From assembly GCA_028698525.1 (NCBI GenBank), contig JAQVDB010000017.1, forward strand, positions 1 through 36,326: a stretch of DNA of 36,326 bases. The letters run 5' to 3'. This document shows, one piece after another, positions 17,818-27,621 of this stretch. The notes below the pieces were generated by a model that was not told the DNA's origin, made no database searches, and saw nothing but the letters and a program-made list of their open reading frames with translations. How positions within the stretch are numbered: position 1 is the stretch's first letter; each line of letters starts with the position of its first letter. The DNA is from Clostridia bacterium (GTDB lineage Bacteria; Bacillota; Clostridia; JAQVDB01). The translations under genes were made by a program, and so were the position numbers.

Positions 17818-18437
17818 TTGCTATTTACTCCTAAAGCTTTTAAAATATTTTCAAAAGAATTTACATCTGGCACCAGTATAAAATCGCCCTGGATATATCT
17901 TTGACCCTCTATGAAATCAGTTTTTATAAATAATGCTTTATCGCTGATAGCGCCTAACTTGATCAAAGGTACGCTTAATATGGCTCCAGCCATATCAAAA
18001 GAAATAGATGGAATGCTGATTTTTATTTTTAGAGAAGTAAAAGCAGAAATAGCAGTTATATATGATGAACAAATAATATTTCCTAGTTCAGACAATGCTG
18101 ATTTATACATTTTTTCAGAAATGTCAACCTTGTCAATTTTTCCATCGAATAAAGCATCAATAATTTTATCTGTTGAATCCATGCTCAATATGAACAAGAT
18201 GCTTCCTTTTATGTCCCCAAATATATCCATATATATGCCGGTAACCGGTTCTTCTTCTTCCCCGATGGACTGTACTGCATCTTTAAAATCCAATACTTTT
18301 ACTTCAGGCACACTCATATCTATCCTTTTATTTACCATTTTAGACAATGAAGTAGCCGCATTGCCAGAACCTATATTGCCTATTTCTTTCAGTATATCCA
18401 TCAGCATATAGTTTAGCTCTTCTGTTCTAAAACTCAT
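17814..18437 (-). CDS. cheC: CheY-P phosphatase CheC
   Basis: Dephosphorylates CheY-P and binds CheD. 207 residues (Bacillus 209). Both phosphatase sites of the D/S-x3-E-x2-N pattern followed by a Pro about 22-23 residues later are intact: DILKEIGNIGSGNAATS, and SALSELGNIICSSY. That makes it a two-site CheC, unlike single-site CheX. Start 3 bp after cheW; overlaps cheD by 4 bp. Confidence 0.96.
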   Translation of the reverse strand: MSFRTEELNYMLMDILKEIGNIGSGNAATSLSKMVNKRIDMSVPEVKVLDFKDAVQSIGEEEEPVTGIYMDIFGDIKGSILFILSMDSTDKIIDALFDGKIDKVDISEKMYKSALSELGNIICSSYITAISAFTSLKIKISIPSISFDMAGAILSVPLIKLGAISDKALFIKTDFIEGQRYIQGDFILVPDVNSFENILKALGVNSK

Positions 18438-18440
18438 TAT

Positions 18441-18887
18441 CTACACCTCTTCTGATTTTTTATAGGTGTTATCATCAATTAAAGTTTTTTCATCCAAAAT
18501 CTGAAATAACTGATTGTCCTGCTTTATTATCCCTCGGATATTTTTTTGGTCATCAAAAAGTTGATCTGATGCTTGAACATCTTGCTGATCAACTTCTAAC
18601 ACTTGTTCAGCTTTATCCACTATAAATCCAAAATTTTCGTCCTTTATCTCAATAACCAAAATCCTAGTATCATGTTGATATTTTGTTTTGCAATTCGAAA
18701 TTTTGCAATTCAAATCAATTATGGGCAATATATTGCCCCTCAAGTTGATAATTCCTTCTACATAATATGGTGCATGAGGTACTTTTGTAAATTCAGTTAC
18801 CCTTTCAATAGATATTACATTATCTACATCGATTGCATAACTGCCTGACTGAAGCTTAAAAGTTAGAAAAACTTTTTTTGTATCCAT
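18441..18887 (-). CDS. cheW: Chemotaxis coupling protein CheW
   Basis: Adaptor joining chemoreceptors to CheA. 148 residues, a single CheW domain. Seen: FKLQSGSYAIDVDNVISIERV, the VPHAPYYVEGIINLRGNILPIIDL signature with the receptor/kinase-contacting Arg-Gly, and FGFIVDKAEQVLEV. Start ATG at 18887; its GGGGG ribosome site overlaps the cheA stop. In this window it is the only free-standing CheW; CheV is absent. Confidence 0.96.
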   Translation of the reverse strand: MDTKKVFLTFKLQSGSYAIDVDNVISIERVTEFTKVPHAPYYVEGIINLRGNILPIIDLNCKISNCKTKYQHDTRILVIEIKDENFGFIVDKAEQVLEVDQQDVQASDQLFDDQKNIRGIIKQDNQLFQILDEKTLIDDNTYKKSEEV

Positions 18888-18898
18888 CTGTCAACCCC

Positions 18899-20839
18899 CT
18901 AACATAAATAATTTGTATCCAAAATTAATGCCGGTTTTCCATCGCCTAAAATAGTAGCACCTGAAAAGATTTTTAGCTTTGAAAGATAGTTTCCTATTGA
19001 TTTTACTACAATTTCCTGTTCTTGAAGCAATTCGCTTATTACAAGTCCGTATAACTTTTTGTTTTTCTTAACAACTAACGCTATCATCTCATCATCGTAC
19101 ACTGTATCATCTATACCCAATAATCTATCAACATATCTCATAGGGATCAACCTGCCTCTTAATGAAAATACATCTGTATTATTAATGTTTTTCACATCAC
19201 TGGCTTTAATTGCTACTATTTCCTTTACAGAGTTTAATGGAATTGCATATTTCTGATTGCCTTGGTTTATCAATAAAGCTTGGATAATAGCCAAAGTTAA
19301 TGGCAAGCGTATTGTAAATTGAGTACCTGCATTATCTATGCTTTCAACTTCTACATTTCCTCCTAGTGTTTCAATTTTAGATTTTACAACGTCTAACCCT
19401 ACGCCTCTGCCTGATATGTCAGATACCTCATCCGATGTGCTAAATCCTGGTGCAAATAACATATCAACAATCTGATGTTTTGTGAGGGTTTGGGCATCGG
19501 ATTTTTCTATCAATCCTTTTTGTATTGCTTTTTTTAAGACATTTTCAGTTTCTATTCCTCCGCCATCATCACTGACCTGTATCACTACATCATTCCCCTC
19601 ATAGAAGGCATCTATTTTAATTTTGCCAACCTCGTCTTTGCCTAATTTAGAGCGTTTATCTGAAGATTCAATTCCATGATCTATTGAATTTCTTATTATA
19701 TGTATCAAGGGTTCACTAATAGAATCAGCAATTGTTTTATCTACTTCAGTATCAGCACCCTCTATAATAAGCTCCACCTTTTTACCGGTTTTTTTAGATA
19801 AATCTCTCACTGTTCTGGGAAATCTATTGAAAACTACATTAAGAGGGACCATTCTCAATTTCATCACTGAATCATGCATTACGGCAGTAAGATTTCCTAA
19901 TCTTTCTATGGTATCTGATATTGTGTCACCTCTACTAGTCAACTCTTCTATCCTATTTTTCACAATTATCAATTCGCTGACCTGGTTCATGATTGCGTCT
20001 AACCTGCTTATGTCTACCCTTATAGTATTGCTTATATTAATTTTGTTATCTCTGCTTTTTCCTGAGTTTTTTTCGGTTTTTATCCTTTCATTTTTAATTA
20101 ATTCTTCCTTTTTTATTTGAACTATATCTACATTTTCTATCTCTGAAATGTTGATAATTTGGTTCTTTATCTCTTTAGCAGTAAAGTCTTTATCTACAAT
20201 TATCCATAAATATAAATCCTGCTTATAGTTGCCTTTTTCAATTTCTTCTGTATCAGGGACTGTTTTTATTGTCTGGCTGTATTTTTCTATGTTTTTGAAT
20301 ATTAAATAAGCCCTTGCAGCTTTTAACTTACAATCTTTTTCAATAGTGATTTTTAATCTATAGCAATCCATGCCTTGTTCAATTGCTTTTTCTAAAACTG
20401 AAGTCTGATAATCATCTAAATCCATATCTAAATCATCTATATTGTCATCTATATCATTGCCTTTCGATTTAATTACTGCATCTAATCTCCCCAATAATTT
20501 ATTATCATTTTTGACTTCTGTGCTATTGTTGATGATGCTATTTAAATGAGTTTCCAATAAATCAAGACAATCAAACAGCAAATCTATAAGAGCGTCATCT
20601 ACCTTCACACTGCCATTTCTTATATTATCCAGCACATTTTCCATTGAATGTGTCAGCTTATTCATCTCTTTAAACTGCATAGAACCTGCCATTCCTTTTA
20701 AAGTGTGTGCCGCCCTAAACACTTCATCTACTATATCTTTATGGTCAGGCTGTTTTTCCAATACTAACAAGCAATCATTGATACGATCCAAGTTTTCTCG
20801 TGATTCCTGAATAAACATTTCAAGATATTTATCACTCAT
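18899..20839 (-). CDS. cheA: Chemotaxis histidine kinase CheA
   Basis: Autophosphorylates in response to receptors and passes phosphate to CheY. 646 residues. P1 HPt domain with His45 (AAHTLKGMAGSM); a P2 domain around 170-240; P3 dimerisation helices (TIRVDISRLDAIMNQVSELI); P4 ATPase with N box HIIRNSIDHGIES, G1 DDGGGI and G2 GRGVGLDVVK; P5 CheW-like domain at the C-terminus (QALLINQGNQKYAIPL, SLRGRLIPM). I chose ATG at 20839 (MSDKYLEMF) with GGGG 7 nt upstream; the longer frame to 20878 overlaps the PilZ gene. Two bp separate it from that gene. Confidence 0.97.
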   Translation of the reverse strand: MSDKYLEMFIQESRENLDRINDCLLVLEKQPDHKDIVDEVFRAAHTLKGMAGSMQFKEMNKLTHSMENVLDNIRNGSVKVDDALIDLLFDCLDLLETHLNSIINNSTEVKNDNKLLGRLDAVIKSKGNDIDDNIDDLDMDLDDYQTSVLEKAIEQGMDCYRLKITIEKDCKLKAARAYLIFKNIEKYSQTIKTVPDTEEIEKGNYKQDLYLWIIVDKDFTAKEIKNQIINISEIENVDIVQIKKEELIKNERIKTEKNSGKSRDNKINISNTIRVDISRLDAIMNQVSELIIVKNRIEELTSRGDTISDTIERLGNLTAVMHDSVMKLRMVPLNVVFNRFPRTVRDLSKKTGKKVELIIEGADTEVDKTIADSISEPLIHIIRNSIDHGIESSDKRSKLGKDEVGKIKIDAFYEGNDVVIQVSDDGGGIETENVLKKAIQKGLIEKSDAQTLTKHQIVDMLFAPGFSTSDEVSDISGRGVGLDVVKSKIETLGGNVEVESIDNAGTQFTIRLPLTLAIIQALLINQGNQKYAIPLNSVKEIVAIKASDVKNINNTDVFSLRGRLIPMRYVDRLLGIDDTVYDDEMIALVVKKNKKLYGLVISELLQEQEIVVKSIGNYLSKLKIFSGATILGDGKPALILDTNYLC

Positions 20840-20840
20840 A

Positions 20841-21479
20841 TTAAAACCCCTTTTCCAACAATTTTCTTTGCATCTCAAATATAAACTTTATTATGCTTTC
20901 TCTTTTTGTTGTATCAATATCTATAAATTTAAAAGCAGTCTCATAATAATGGTCATCGATTTTGTTGGAACGAATTACTTTTCCCTTAATCAATTCACCA
21001 TTCAAATGCTCTGTCTTTATATCACAAAAAACTATGCTATCTTGATCAAACTTTTGGTTTGATACAACCCTTATACCGCCTCCGCTTATATCTTTAGCAA
21101 CTGCTGATTTTATAAATTGTTTATCCTCTGAAAAAACTTCTACTTTTAAGTTAACATCCAATCTAAAGAACTTCCTTCTTTGTATTCTCCCTACTGGGCT
21201 ATCACTTTTTAATTTATATAAAACCAGCCCTTTTTTATTTATAATTTCTATTACTCGGCAAAAAAAATATAATTGCCCGCGCTGGCTATAATATATCAGC
21301 TTTAACTTTTGGTCTATTTTTAAGTGTAGCGGCTTTCTAGATAATATCGGTTGGGTTATAACATAATTTTGTTGCTCATCAACATCTTCTACCCTACTAA
21401 AATAACTATTCTGTTTTTTATTCAATGTAGTCAAAGGAAGAATTTCTATCTTTTCGCCAATTTTAGGTTTGTCATACAT
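20841..21479 (-). CDS. PilZ-domain, YcgR-like c-di-GMP receptor
   Basis: 212 residues. N-terminal YcgR-type split-barrel domain (about 1-95; KIGEKIEILPL, PLHLKIDQKLKLIYYSQRGQ) followed by a PilZ domain with both c-di-GMP binding motifs: RKFFR (RxxxR, near 103-107) and DISGGGIRV (D/NxSxxG, near 130). Members bind c-di-GMP and slow the motor (YcgR, YpfA/DgrA). Located between flhG and cheA, where Bacillus has cheB. ATG at 21479 is spaced 9 nt from GGTAGG; the TTG at 21485 would be only 3 nt away. Confidence 0.9.
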   Translation of the reverse strand: MYDKPKIGEKIEILPLTTLNKKQNSYFSRVEDVDEQQNYVITQPILSRKPLHLKIDQKLKLIYYSQRGQLYFFCRVIEIINKKGLVLYKLKSDSPVGRIQRRKFFRLDVNLKVEVFSEDKQFIKSAVAKDISGGGIRVVSNQKFDQDSIVFCDIKTEHLNGELIKGKVIRSNKIDDHYYETAFKFIDIDTTKRESIIKFIFEMQRKLLEKGF

Positions 21480-21489
21480 TGTCAAAAAC

Positions 21490-22359
21490 CTACCACCCTT
21501 TATTTGTTTTTAATAGCTTGCTAAAGAATGCTTTTATACTGCTTATGCTATCTTGTTGTTTTAGTTTTCTATTAACTAAATTACGGGCTATCAAATCAAT
21601 GCATTTTGAAGCATTGCAATTAGGATAAACTAGCGAAAAAGGCTGTTGTTTCTTAACCGCCTTACATACATAATCGTCATTCATAACATAGCCCAACTTT
21701 TCTAGCTTTACATTTAAAAACCGATTAACCACATTGCAGAATTGATCTAATACATTTCTTGCTTCAAGGGAATTAGTAGCTCTATTTACTACTAGATTTA
21801 TAGATCTGTCATAATTATGATTAGACAAAACTTTCACCATTGCATATGCATCGGTGACAGAAGTTGGTTCAGGGGTAGTGAGCAATATAATTTGATCAGA
21901 AGCATTGAGAAATGTTAAAACTATTTCTGATATACCTGCACCGGTATCGATCAATATTATATCTGCAATATTCTCCAGCTGTTCTATACCATTTACAAGA
22001 TTTTTCACATTGTCTATGTCAGGATCTATAAGCTCTTCTATACCCGATCCTCCAAATATTAACTTTATACCTTCAGGTCCTTCATATATAATTTCTTTTG
22101 CACTTTTATTCTTAAATAATAAGTCGGTTAAATTGTATTTAGGGATTATGCCCAGTAAAACATCTATGTTGGCCAAACCTATATCTGCATCAACAATTAC
22201 AGTCCTATATCCGAGTTGACTTAATTTAATGGCCATATTGACTGTGAAATTTGTTTTACCTACTCCTCCTTTTCCACTTGTTATAGCTATTATCCTGCAT
22301 CCTTTTTCTGTATTATCATCTTTAAATATCTCTCTTAATCCTTGCGCTTGATCCTTCAT
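21490..22359 (-). CDS. flhG: MinD-like ATPase FlhG (FleN/YlxH)
   Basis: Controls flagellar number and placement by activating the FlhF GTPase. 289 residues. N-terminal DQAQGLREIF contains the DQAxxLR motif known to stimulate FlhF. Deviant Walker A SGKGGVGKT (28-36), DADIGLANIDVLLG switch region, and IDTGAG. A membrane-targeting amphipathic helix is expected at the C-terminus (SSIKAFFSKLLK). Immediately follows flhF (6-bp gap). ATG at 22359 with GAGG upstream. Confidence 0.95.
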   Translation of the reverse strand: MKDQAQGLREIFKDDNTEKGCRIIAITSGKGGVGKTNFTVNMAIKLSQLGYRTVIVDADIGLANIDVLLGIIPKYNLTDLLFKNKSAKEIIYEGPEGIKLIFGGSGIEELIDPDIDNVKNLVNGIEQLENIADIILIDTGAGISEIVLTFLNASDQIILLTTPEPTSVTDAYAMVKVLSNHNYDRSINLVVNRATNSLEARNVLDQFCNVVNRFLNVKLEKLGYVMNDDYVCKAVKKQQPFSLVYPNCNASKCIDLIARNLVNRKLKQQDSISSIKAFFSKLLKTNKGW

Positions 22360-22365
22360 ATGCTA

Positions 22366-23385
22366 TTACCTCAACAAACTATCTATAAGTTTTTCCGGAT
22401 TAAACAACTCTATATCATCAGGCACATTTTGACCGGTAGCAATATATCTCAAAGGATGTGAGCTTATATAACAAGTGTTGAATATTATTCCATGCTTCTC
22501 TGTCTCGTCTAGCTTAGTAAATATAACTTTATAATCATCTATAAAATTATAACTTTGCAATAAATTTTTAATGCTGGAAAACCTAGTTACACAGCTTAAC
22601 ACTAGGAAAATTTCATTTGCTCCACTAGCAGCAATCAAATTATTTATTTCCATTATATTTTCTTGTTTATTCATATTTTTACCTGCTGTATCGATCATAA
22701 TTATTTCTTTACCATTGTACTTTTTTACCGCTTTTTCCATCTCCTGCGGAGAATAGACTACTTCTAGTGGGAGTCCCATTATATCTGCATAGGTCTTTAA
22801 CTGCTGTACTGCTGCTATTCTATAAGTATCAGCTGTAATCAATCCAACACTTTTTTTATATTTTATAGAATATATTGCTGCCAGCTTGGCCAATGTAGTT
22901 GTTTTTCCAACTCCTGTCGGTCCTAAAAATAGACAAATATTTTTATCCGCAGGCAAAAATCCAGATTGATATTTTAAATATGAATTAATAACTTTTTTAA
23001 TGCTTTCTTCCCTATCCCCCGGCATGCTTTCCGCTTGGGCTATTAAAGATTCAGCAATATGCTTTTCTACTTCATTGCTAATCAGCTTTTTATATATTTC
23101 ATCCTTATTATGTTGAATAGTAGGTTTATCATATTGGCTTATTCTGTTATCTATTTGGTACAATTTCTTCTCAATCTCATCTAACCTGGCATTTTTTGCA
23201 GGATTTGCAGCTGCGGATTGGTCTACGGCAGCAAGGATTTCCACCCAAGGTTTAGAAAAAAAGCCTAAAAAACCACCGGTCTTTATTTTACGCGTATTTA
23301 GAATGATTGCATCATTCCCCAGTTCCTTTTTCACTTTTTCCAGTGCTTCTTTATTAGTTTTAGCAAGATACCTTTTAATTCTCAT
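22366..23385 (-). CDS. flhF: SRP-type GTPase FlhF
   Basis: Positions new flagella at the membrane; third SRP GTPase with Ffh and FtsY. 339 residues (Bacillus 366). N-terminal basic B-like part (MRIKRYLAKTNKEALEKVKKE), an N domain, then the G domain from about 155: GPTGVGKTTTLAKLAA, DTYRIAAVQQLKTYADIM, IDTAGK, and TKLDETEKHG; final IATGQNVPDDIE is typical of this family. Follows flhA with a 1-bp gap; GGTGAA is a modest ribosome site. Confidence 0.96.
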   Translation of the reverse strand: MRIKRYLAKTNKEALEKVKKELGNDAIILNTRKIKTGGFLGFFSKPWVEILAAVDQSAAANPAKNARLDEIEKKLYQIDNRISQYDKPTIQHNKDEIYKKLISNEVEKHIAESLIAQAESMPGDREESIKKVINSYLKYQSGFLPADKNICLFLGPTGVGKTTTLAKLAAIYSIKYKKSVGLITADTYRIAAVQQLKTYADIMGLPLEVVYSPQEMEKAVKKYNGKEIIMIDTAGKNMNKQENIMEINNLIAASGANEIFLVLSCVTRFSSIKNLLQSYNFIDDYKVIFTKLDETEKHGIIFNTCYISSHPLRYIATGQNVPDDIELFNPEKLIDSLLR

Positions 23386-23386
23386 T

Positions 23387-25417
23387 TCAAATGTTCACCA
23401 TCCCTACTGCTTTGATTTCTATACCGGGCTCAATTTCATTATAAGACAAGACAGTTAATTCCGGATATACTTGTTCTATGATTTTTTTAAAATAAATCCT
23501 TACTATCGGAGAAGTTAAAATTATAGGGATTCCGGATAAAGTATTAAGTCTTTCAATTTGTTCAGCCAAATTATCGATAATCTTTTGTGTGATTTCAGGA
23601 TCCATTGAAAGATAAGACCCATGTTCAGTTTGCTTTATATTATCCATTATTTGCTGTTCTATTGCAGGGTTTAATGTAATTACCTCTGCAGTTTTACTAT
23701 CAATAAAATTTTTAGTGATATATCTGCTCAAGCTCTGCCTAACATATTCTGTTAGCATATCCACATCCTTCGTAATCGGTGCATAATCAGCAAGGGTTTC
23801 AAGTATAGTAACTATATCCCTTATCGGTACTTTCTCCCGGAGCAAGTTAGCAAGTACCTTCTGTATCTCCCCAAGGCTTAATAGTTTTGGAACAAGTTCT
23901 TCCACCAGTGAAGGATGAGTTTCTCTCACATTATCAATTAAATTACTCACTTCTTGTCTTCCTATCAATTCATGGGCGTGTCTTTTCAGTATTTCAGTCA
24001 AGTGAGTAGATATTACAGAAGGTGGATCAACAACTGTATATCCTAATATCTCCGCTTTTTCCCTATCTTTCTCTTCTATCCACTTAGCTGGAAGATTAAA
24101 GGCTGGTTCTATAGTATCTATACCATTTATTTCTTCTAAATTACCTGGACTCATAGCAAGGTATCGGTCAATCATCACCTCACCCCGTGCTACTTCTATA
24201 CCCTTTATTTTTATTAGATATTCATTAGGGTCCAATTGTATATTGTCGCGTAATCTGATTACAGGTACTATTAACCCCATATCTACTGCACATTGACGCC
24301 TTATCATAACCACCCTATCTAATAAATCTCCCCCTTGTCTGCTGTCTGCAAGAGGAATTATACTATATCCAAACTCTAATTCTATTGGATCCACTTTTAA
24401 CAGAGACATAACATTTTCAGGTTTCTTCATTTCATCAGCCTTTTCTTTTTGCTCTACTTGTTGCATTTCTGTCTCTGCTATTTTTATGTTTTTATTTAAA
24501 GTGATCCCCATATATATCATCAGTGCAGCAATAATATAGATGGGGATATGGGGTAATCCTTTTATACTGCCTATAATAAACAACAATGCCCCCGATATTA
24601 TCAGCACCAAAGGCTGAGACATCATTTGTTTTATTACATCTTGACTCATGTTGGAATCAGAAGCTGCTCTGGTTACGATAATACCAGTTGCTGTTGAAAT
24701 TAATAGTGCAGGCAGCTGGCTCACCAATCCATCACCTACTGTCAAGCGTGTATACTTGTCGAATATCTCTGCAATAGTCAGCCCGTCTCCAGACATGCTT
24801 CCTATGATCGCACCGCCTATGATATTGATCAAAGTAATTATTATTCCAACTACAGCATCCCCTTTGACAAATTTGCTGGCACCATCCATGGAACCATAGA
24901 AATCCGCCTCTCTTTGTATGTCCTTTCTGCGTTTTTTAGCTTCTATATCGTCTATCAAGCCTGCATTTAAGTCTGCATCTATAGCCATTTGCTTTCCAGG
25001 CATCGCATCTAATGTAAACCTAGCCGCTACTTCGGCTACACGTTCAGCCCCTTTTGTTATAACTATAAATTGTACTATTATAATTATCAGAAAGATTACA
25101 AAGCCAACTATTATATTATCCCCGATAACAAAACTCCCAAAAGTCTCTATTACACCCCCGGCAAAACCATCTCTCAATATGAGTCTTGTTGAAGAAATAT
25201 TTAAAGCAAGTCTAAACAAAGTGGTAATAAGTAGTAGCGAAGGAAAAACAGAAAATTCCAACGGTTCTTTAATGTATAATGTGAGTAATAATATCATCAA
25301 TGCAATGGACATATTAAAGGTTATCAATATATCCATAATGACAGAATTAAGTGGAATGATTATTAATAATATGATAAATACAATTACGACAGAAATTATT
25401 ATATCGCCAAACTTCAT
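23387..25417 (-). CDS. flhA: Flagellar export gate protein FlhA
   Basis: Largest export-gate component; its cytoplasmic ring docks chaperone-substrate complexes. 676 residues, standard. About eight N-terminal membrane helices (1-320) with the FHIPEP-type region FSVFPSLLLITTLFRLALNISSTR and the conserved loop FTLDAMPGKQMAIDADLNAG; then the soluble C-terminal domain (GYSIIPLADSRQGGDLLDR, DPPSVISTHLTEILKRHAHELIGRQ, PILTSPIVR). ATG at 25417 follows GAGGTG. Its internal frame is intact. Confidence 0.98.
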   Translation of the reverse strand: MKFGDIIISVVIVFIILLIIIPLNSVIMDILITFNMSIALMILLLTLYIKEPLEFSVFPSLLLITTLFRLALNISSTRLILRDGFAGGVIETFGSFVIGDNIIVGFVIFLIIIIVQFIVITKGAERVAEVAARFTLDAMPGKQMAIDADLNAGLIDDIEAKKRRKDIQREADFYGSMDGASKFVKGDAVVGIIITLINIIGGAIIGSMSGDGLTIAEIFDKYTRLTVGDGLVSQLPALLISTATGIIVTRAASDSNMSQDVIKQMMSQPLVLIISGALLFIIGSIKGLPHIPIYIIAALMIYMGITLNKNIKIAETEMQQVEQKEKADEMKKPENVMSLLKVDPIELEFGYSIIPLADSRQGGDLLDRVVMIRRQCAVDMGLIVPVIRLRDNIQLDPNEYLIKIKGIEVARGEVMIDRYLAMSPGNLEEINGIDTIEPAFNLPAKWIEEKDREKAEILGYTVVDPPSVISTHLTEILKRHAHELIGRQEVSNLIDNVRETHPSLVEELVPKLLSLGEIQKVLANLLREKVPIRDIVTILETLADYAPITKDVDMLTEYVRQSLSRYITKNFIDSKTAEVITLNPAIEQQIMDNIKQTEHGSYLSMDPEITQKIIDNLAEQIERLNTLSGIPIILTSPIVRIYFKKIIEQVYPELTVLSYNEIEPGIEIKAVGMVNI

Positions 25418-25436
25418 AATTTAACACCTCAAAATC

Positions 25437-26540
25437 CTACAACTTACCATTTTTTAAACCATATATATATGCAAGAATTTCAGCTACAGCTTTGTACAAT
25501 TCAGGAGGAATTTCACTCCCTATCTCTACGGTATTATATAACTCTCTAGCAAGCATTTTGTTTTCAATTATTGATACATTATTACTCTTTGCAACTTCTT
25601 TTATCTTTCTCGCAATATTATCTTTACCTTTTGCTACCACTACCGGAGCAGTGTAAGACTCCGGATCATATTTTAGTGCAACAGCATAGTGAGTAGGGTT
25701 TGTTATTATCACATCAGCCTTGGGAATCTCCTGCATCATTCTTTTCAACCCTATTTCCCTCTGTCTTTCTCTTATCTTTGACTTTATATACGGATCCCCT
25801 TCTGTTTGTTTTAGTTCTTGTTTTACTTCATACTTTGTCATCTTTATAGATTTCTCATATTCCATCCATTGAAAGAAATAATCAAATATAGCTATTGCAA
25901 TTATAACAGCAGCAGCCTTAATTCCTATTTTAACCGCATTTTCCTTTATAAATATCAAAGCATCATATATGCTTAAATTTACTAAATTAGGTATATCCTG
26001 ATAGTTTTTCAATAGTTCAGAATAAACGATATAAAGTATCGCAGTTAGCTTGACGAGCGCTTTTAACAATTCAACAAATGCTTTTTTTGAAAATATACGT
26101 TTAAACCCTTCAATGGGATTTAACCTATTTAAGTTAGGTGTAAGTGGTTTCGCTGTCAGTAAAAAACCTACCTGTGCATAGTTTAAAATCAACCCTGTTA
26201 AAAAAGCTGTGGCCATATAAGGTAATACGGCAACGCCCCAGGTTTTAAAGGAAACCAACATCACATCTCTAATGCCCGTAATAGTATATATATCATCGAG
26301 ATCTTTGCCGATTTGGAATATTTCTCTTGAATATTCTTTCAATGTATCCGCTGTAATTGATATAAATAGGCTCAATATTGCAAAGAAAAATAACAATAAA
26401 AAAGCTGAATTTAAATCATTGCTTCTTATGACCTGTCCTTCGCTTCGTGCCTCTCTCCTTTTTTTAGGTGTTGCCTTTTCTGTTTTCTCCTCTTCAGCAA
26501 ATAACTGCAAATCTATTCTGATATTAGAGTCTTTTTTCAT
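25437..26540 (-). CDS. flhB: Flagellar export switch protein FlhB
   Basis: Autocleaving gatekeeper for the hook-to-filament specificity switch. 367 residues. N-terminal charged segment (EEKTEKATPKKRREARSEGQV), four membrane helices (about 45-230), and the cytoplasmic domain with the autocleavage motif NPTHYAVAL (Asn281-Pro282). Overlaps the fliR stop by 4 bp (ATGA). The N-terminal DLQLFA preceding the EEKTEKAT motif is common in clostridial FlhB. Confidence 0.97.
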   Translation of the reverse strand: MKKDSNIRIDLQLFAEEEKTEKATPKKRREARSEGQVIRSNDLNSAFLLLFFFAILSLFISITADTLKEYSREIFQIGKDLDDIYTITGIRDVMLVSFKTWGVAVLPYMATAFLTGLILNYAQVGFLLTAKPLTPNLNRLNPIEGFKRIFSKKAFVELLKALVKLTAILYIVYSELLKNYQDIPNLVNLSIYDALIFIKENAVKIGIKAAAVIIAIAIFDYFFQWMEYEKSIKMTKYEVKQELKQTEGDPYIKSKIRERQREIGLKRMMQEIPKADVIITNPTHYAVALKYDPESYTAPVVVAKGKDNIARKIKEVAKSNNVSIIENKMLARELYNTVEIGSEIPPELYKAVAEILAYIYGLKNGKL

Positions 26541-27325
26541 CCCGGAATCATCCTCTTTATCACATTCCCTAAATCGTTAAGCATTTGCCCGAACACTCCA
26601 TCCAAAAAATATACAAAAAATGGGATGAAAAGCAATATCACTATAAGGCCTAAAATTATCTTTGCTGGAATACCAAGTATAAAAACATTCATCTGAGGTA
26701 TCGTTCTGGCGAATATGCCCATAGCAACATCAACTAATAAAGTTACAGCTACAACAGGTAAACTTATTTTTACACTTATTATCAAAACATGACTAAATAT
26801 ATCTATAATATCGTGTGCTGTATTGACGTCCAGCATAGCTTGGCCTAATGGTATATATTTATATGAATCAAACAAAGCTTTTATCAAGATATGATGACCA
26901 TTCAACGCAAAAAACACCAACAAAGCTATTATATTGTATAAATTCCCCACAATAGGCACCTGTATATTGTTCTGAGGATCGATTACATTTACTATTCCAA
27001 AACCAATTTGAGTATCAATAATTTGACCTGCAATGAAAAAGGCTGAAAAAAACAATGCAGTCACATAACCAATTGTCAATCCTATAAGTAATTCTTTCGC
27101 CACCATCAATGCCCATATATAAATATTGCTGATGTCATGGACTGCCTTAACATCAATCGTATTCAGAACTATCAAAGAACAAAAAAAGGCTATTCCAATT
27201 TTAAAATATGTAGGTAATGACCGACCACCAAAAATAGGTGATAATATAAAAATACCCGACATCCTAACTAGCACTAACAGGAACCCACTCAAATTCAACG
27301 AATAACTGCTTAATAATGTATCCAT
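26537..27325 (-). CDS. fliR: Flagellar export gate protein FliR
   Basis: Membrane component of the FliPQR core complex. 262 residues with about six to eight hydrophobic segments. Seen: FLLVLVRMSGIFILSPIFGGRSLPTYFK at the start, KELLIGLTIGYV, FAGQIIDTQIGF-like stretch (FIAGQIIDTQIGFG), and LNGHHILIKALFDSY and NVFILGIPAKIILGL. In order fliP-fliQ-fliR-flhB-flhA. Followed by the ATGA overlap with flhB. Confidence 0.96.
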   Translation of the reverse strand: MDTLLSSYSLNLSGFLLVLVRMSGIFILSPIFGGRSLPTYFKIGIAFFCSLIVLNTIDVKAVHDISNIYIWALMVAKELLIGLTIGYVTALFFSAFFIAGQIIDTQIGFGIVNVIDPQNNIQVPIVGNLYNIIALLVFFALNGHHILIKALFDSYKYIPLGQAMLDVNTAHDIIDIFSHVLIISVKISLPVVAVTLLVDVAMGIFARTIPQMNVFILGIPAKIILGLIVILLFIPFFVYFLDGVFGQMLNDLGNVIKRMIPG

Positions 27326-27335
27326 ATTCTCTCGA

Positions 27336-27605
27336 CTACTTTATAAAATTATTTATATTCATAAATAAATCTGTAGTAAATTTGATTAACTTGCTCAACA
27401 TCCAAGGCCCAAAAATTACCATTGCAGCCATCACAGCTAGTATCTTAGGTATAAAAACAAGAGTTTGTTCATGTATCTGAGTTACCGCCTGAAATATAGA
27501 TACAATCAATCCTACTATGAGACCAAATCCTATCATCGGTGCAGAAATTATTATTATTGTATACAAGGCATTTTGCGTAATTCTTATTACTTCAGCTTGC
27601 GACAA
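27336..27605 (-). CDS. fliQ: Flagellar export gate protein FliQ
   Basis: Small two-helix gate subunit; 89 residues with the chosen start, the usual FliQ length. Helices around 15-40 (TIIIISAPMIGFGLIVGLIVSIF) and 52-75 (IPKILAVMAAMVIFGPWML), joined by the conserved QAVTQIHEQTL. I start at TTG 27605 (M)SQAEVIRITQ: GGGGG at 27614-27618 is 8 nt upstream and the family N-terminus aligns here. The open frame to 27641 would add 12 residues that overlap the end of fliP. Confidence 0.95.
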   Translation of the reverse strand: MSQAEVIRITQNALYTIIIISAPMIGFGLIVGLIVSIFQAVTQIHEQTLVFIPKILAVMAAMVIFGPWMLSKLIKFTTDLFMNINNFIK

Positions 27606-27621
27606 TAGTTTAACCCCCTTT

